A DNA stretch of 64,000 nt, taken from the NCBI GenBank assembly GCA_949286705.1, contig CASEDF010000004.1, forward strand, positions 210,572 through 274,571. Direction: 5' to 3'. Origin of the DNA: an uncultured bacterium. GTDB lineage: Bacteria; Cyanobacteriota; Vampirovibrionia; Gastranaerophilales; Gastranaerophilaceae. A model generated the notes under the pieces. That model searched no databases. It was not told the DNA's origin and was given only the letters and a program-made list of their open reading frames with translations. Every line of letters begins with the position of its first letter. The first letter of the stretch is position 1. Shown here in pieces: positions 62,638-64,000 of the stretch. Both the position numbers and the translations under genes were made by a program.

Positions 62638-64000
62638 TTATGCATCATAACGTTTAAAGGATTTTTCAATGTTTTTGGAAATTACCGATTTGACCGTATC
62701 ATACTCTGTTGTGAGTGATGATATTTCCGTATCAAGATTTTTCATCTTCAAATCAAGCATTTCTTCTTTTTGATTAAGTTTCTGTTTTTCGGTATTATAT
62801 CGTGCTTCGGCTCTTGCGATTGCATCATCATCCGTAATCTCTCTCACATAAGTATTGGTTGAATAGCTGCCCTGATAATAATAACCGTCATCACCACAGG
62901 TTGCGATGAAGAATTTGCCTGTTTTCAACATTTCCTGCATATAATCAGTATCTTGAACCTGATTATTCTCTGTCCAGCCGCGTAAGCATATCTGGTTGAA
63001 TACTGCATCATAGAAGCCTGAAAGTAATGCCTGATCCGCATTGACTCCGGTGCTGGTTACAATGTCAAATTTCATAAAATTATCATCTAAACTTATCAGC
63101 TTACTTGCGCTTACCGTACGATTGCCTTTGGTAGTGTCTACTTTATACATATCGCTGACATCACCTTCCATTCGTGATGCAAAATAAGTCAAGAATGCAT
63201 ATGCTATATTCGTAACGTTAACAGCAACACCATCTGCCCTGTATGTCTTTTTTATATCCGGCATTGTATTCCACTGAGTACAAATACCAATATAATCCGA
63301 ATTGGATTTTACCGCTTCATATCTATGGTGTCCATTTGAAAACCAATTACTATCGTAATCACTATTAACACCGTCCAAAGTATTCTTTACACCACTAAAA
63401 CCATAATGCCCGCCCTCTCTGGTATCACCGGATGTTTCTAATGCCAAATTATCATTGCTCAAAAGAGCTTCCGTTTGAGATCTTGCATAACTTAATGCTG
63501 CTGCAATATTTGAATCGCCTGAAACATTTAATAATGCTTCAAGTTCGTCGAACAACCATTCCCAAATATCAAGGCTTGCAACATTATTTACCATTTTATC
63601 AATATTGCCGCCTCTGTGATTCCTTTCTTTATAGTTTAAACTTACTACAAGTCTATAGTTACCCTGTAATATATCGCTTAAAGAAATACTTCCGCTGCTT
63701 AAGCCTCCATTTTTACCCAACTCGCCATTACGGAATTCCCAATTATGTAGTTTTGAATCATCTTTTGCCAATGCGGCATGCCAACTATTAGTATCAAATG
63801 TATAAGGACTTGCTCCCGCTTCACCTGATTCATAATATTCTAACAATTCAGCCAAAGTCATCTGCTCAATTGTTGTATTTACCAAATCAGTCGTCCCATT
63901 TCCCATTGCCTGAGAATATTGTATCCCCATATATATGTTTGCACTCTCCTGGGACATTAATCCGCTATCGGCTAATCCCTGTATGAATTTATTCCTTACA
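62638..64000 (-). CDS. MGMAA-family protein, C-terminal part (runs off the window)
   Basis: The reading frame is open to the window edge, so the N-terminus is missing. The ATG at 63957 is internal, because the codons before it (NKFIQGLADSGL) continue the protein without a stop. The C-terminus has the family signature: DDAIARAEARYNTEKQKLNQ, LDLKMKNLDTEISSLTTEYD, VKSVISKNIEKSFKRYDA. The visible middle is rich in Asn, Ser, Asp and Tyr and unlike that of the other copies. At least 454 aa, the longest paralogue here. Confidence 0.8.
   Translation of the reverse strand, partial: VRNKFIQGLADSGLMSQESANIYMGIQYSQAMGNGTTDLVNTTIEQMTLAELLEYYESGEAGASPYTFDTNSWHAALAKDDSKLHNWEFRNGELGKNGGLSSGSISLSDILQGNYRLVVSLNYKERNHRGGNIDKMVNNVASLDIWEWLFDELEALLNVSGDSNIAAALSYARSQTEALLSNDNLALETSGDTREGGHYGFSGVKNTLDGVNSDYDSNWFSNGHHRYEAVKSNSDYIGICTQWNTMPDIKKTYRADGVAVNVTNIAYAFLTYFASRMEGDVSDMYKVDTTKGNRTVSASKLISLDDNFMKFDIVTSTGVNADQALLSGFYDAVFNQICLRGWTENNQVQDTDYMQEMLKTGKFFIATCGDDGYYYQGSYSTNTYVREITDDDAIARAEARYNTEKQKLNQKEEMLDLKMKNLDTEISSLTTEYDTVKSVISKNIEKSFKRYDA

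Overview
The window is AT-rich bacterial DNA, coding on both strands. It most likely comes from a gut member of the Gastranaerophilales (Vampirovibrionia/Melainabacteria), the non-photosynthetic sister lineage of the Cyanobacteria. The assignment rests on a fermentative AdhE, a class II (B12) ribonucleotide reductase, a cyanobacterial-type housekeeping sigma factor, a PilM-PilN fusion next to PilO, several FTLAEVLITLGIIG pseudopilins, and a repeated family of proteins starting MGMAA. It is inferred from gene content, not from a search.

Layout. 1-4.7 kb: a broken XRE gene, adhE with a palindromic operator and a 15-bp terminator stem, and two unknown genes. 4.7-11.4 kb: lysC-TPR-HAD phosphatase operon, a histidine kinase, an XRE regulator, comF and a radical SAM gene. 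11.4-22.4 kb: pilO and pilMN, nadA-rlmB-sigA, an XRE/small-protein pair, ligA with two envelope genes, then a pseudopilin gene downstream of trpS. 22.5-32.8 kb: an RND efflux operon, rdgB-uppS, an unknown membrane protein and nrdJ. 33-47.3 kb: a dicarboxylate/amino-acid symporter coupled to ileS, an MGMAA protein, fusA, pheT, rplI, and a three-gene one-carbon operon (MetE-like core methyltransferase, CooC-like ATPase, FolD). 47.3-53.6 kb: a palindrome-rich spacer and the infA-rpmJ-rpsM-rpsK-rpsD-rpoA-rplQ-truA-rplM-rpsI cluster. 53.8-64 kb: two more pseudopilins, lepB, a prenyl synthase, two more MGMAA proteins, a three-gene operon of unknown function with a 30-codon leader ORF, and an acyltransferase.

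The most unusual signal is at two pseudopilin genes (near 21.35 and 57.39 kb). Each has a good ribosome site and ATG followed by a 15-codon mini-ORF ending LGGGRLS-stop, built around a run of nine G. At the first locus one extra G (or two fewer) would join this ATG to the pseudopilin through about 85 stop-free codons made of interspersed repeats, which is the architecture of a phase-variable switch. The same families of palindromic repeats also sit inside ileS, form the C-terminal tail of NadA, and fill the 47.7-48.4 kb spacer. A second theme is the MGMAA family: four paralogues with conserved helical ends and variable or absent middles, resembling the layout of filament or secreted-tip proteins.
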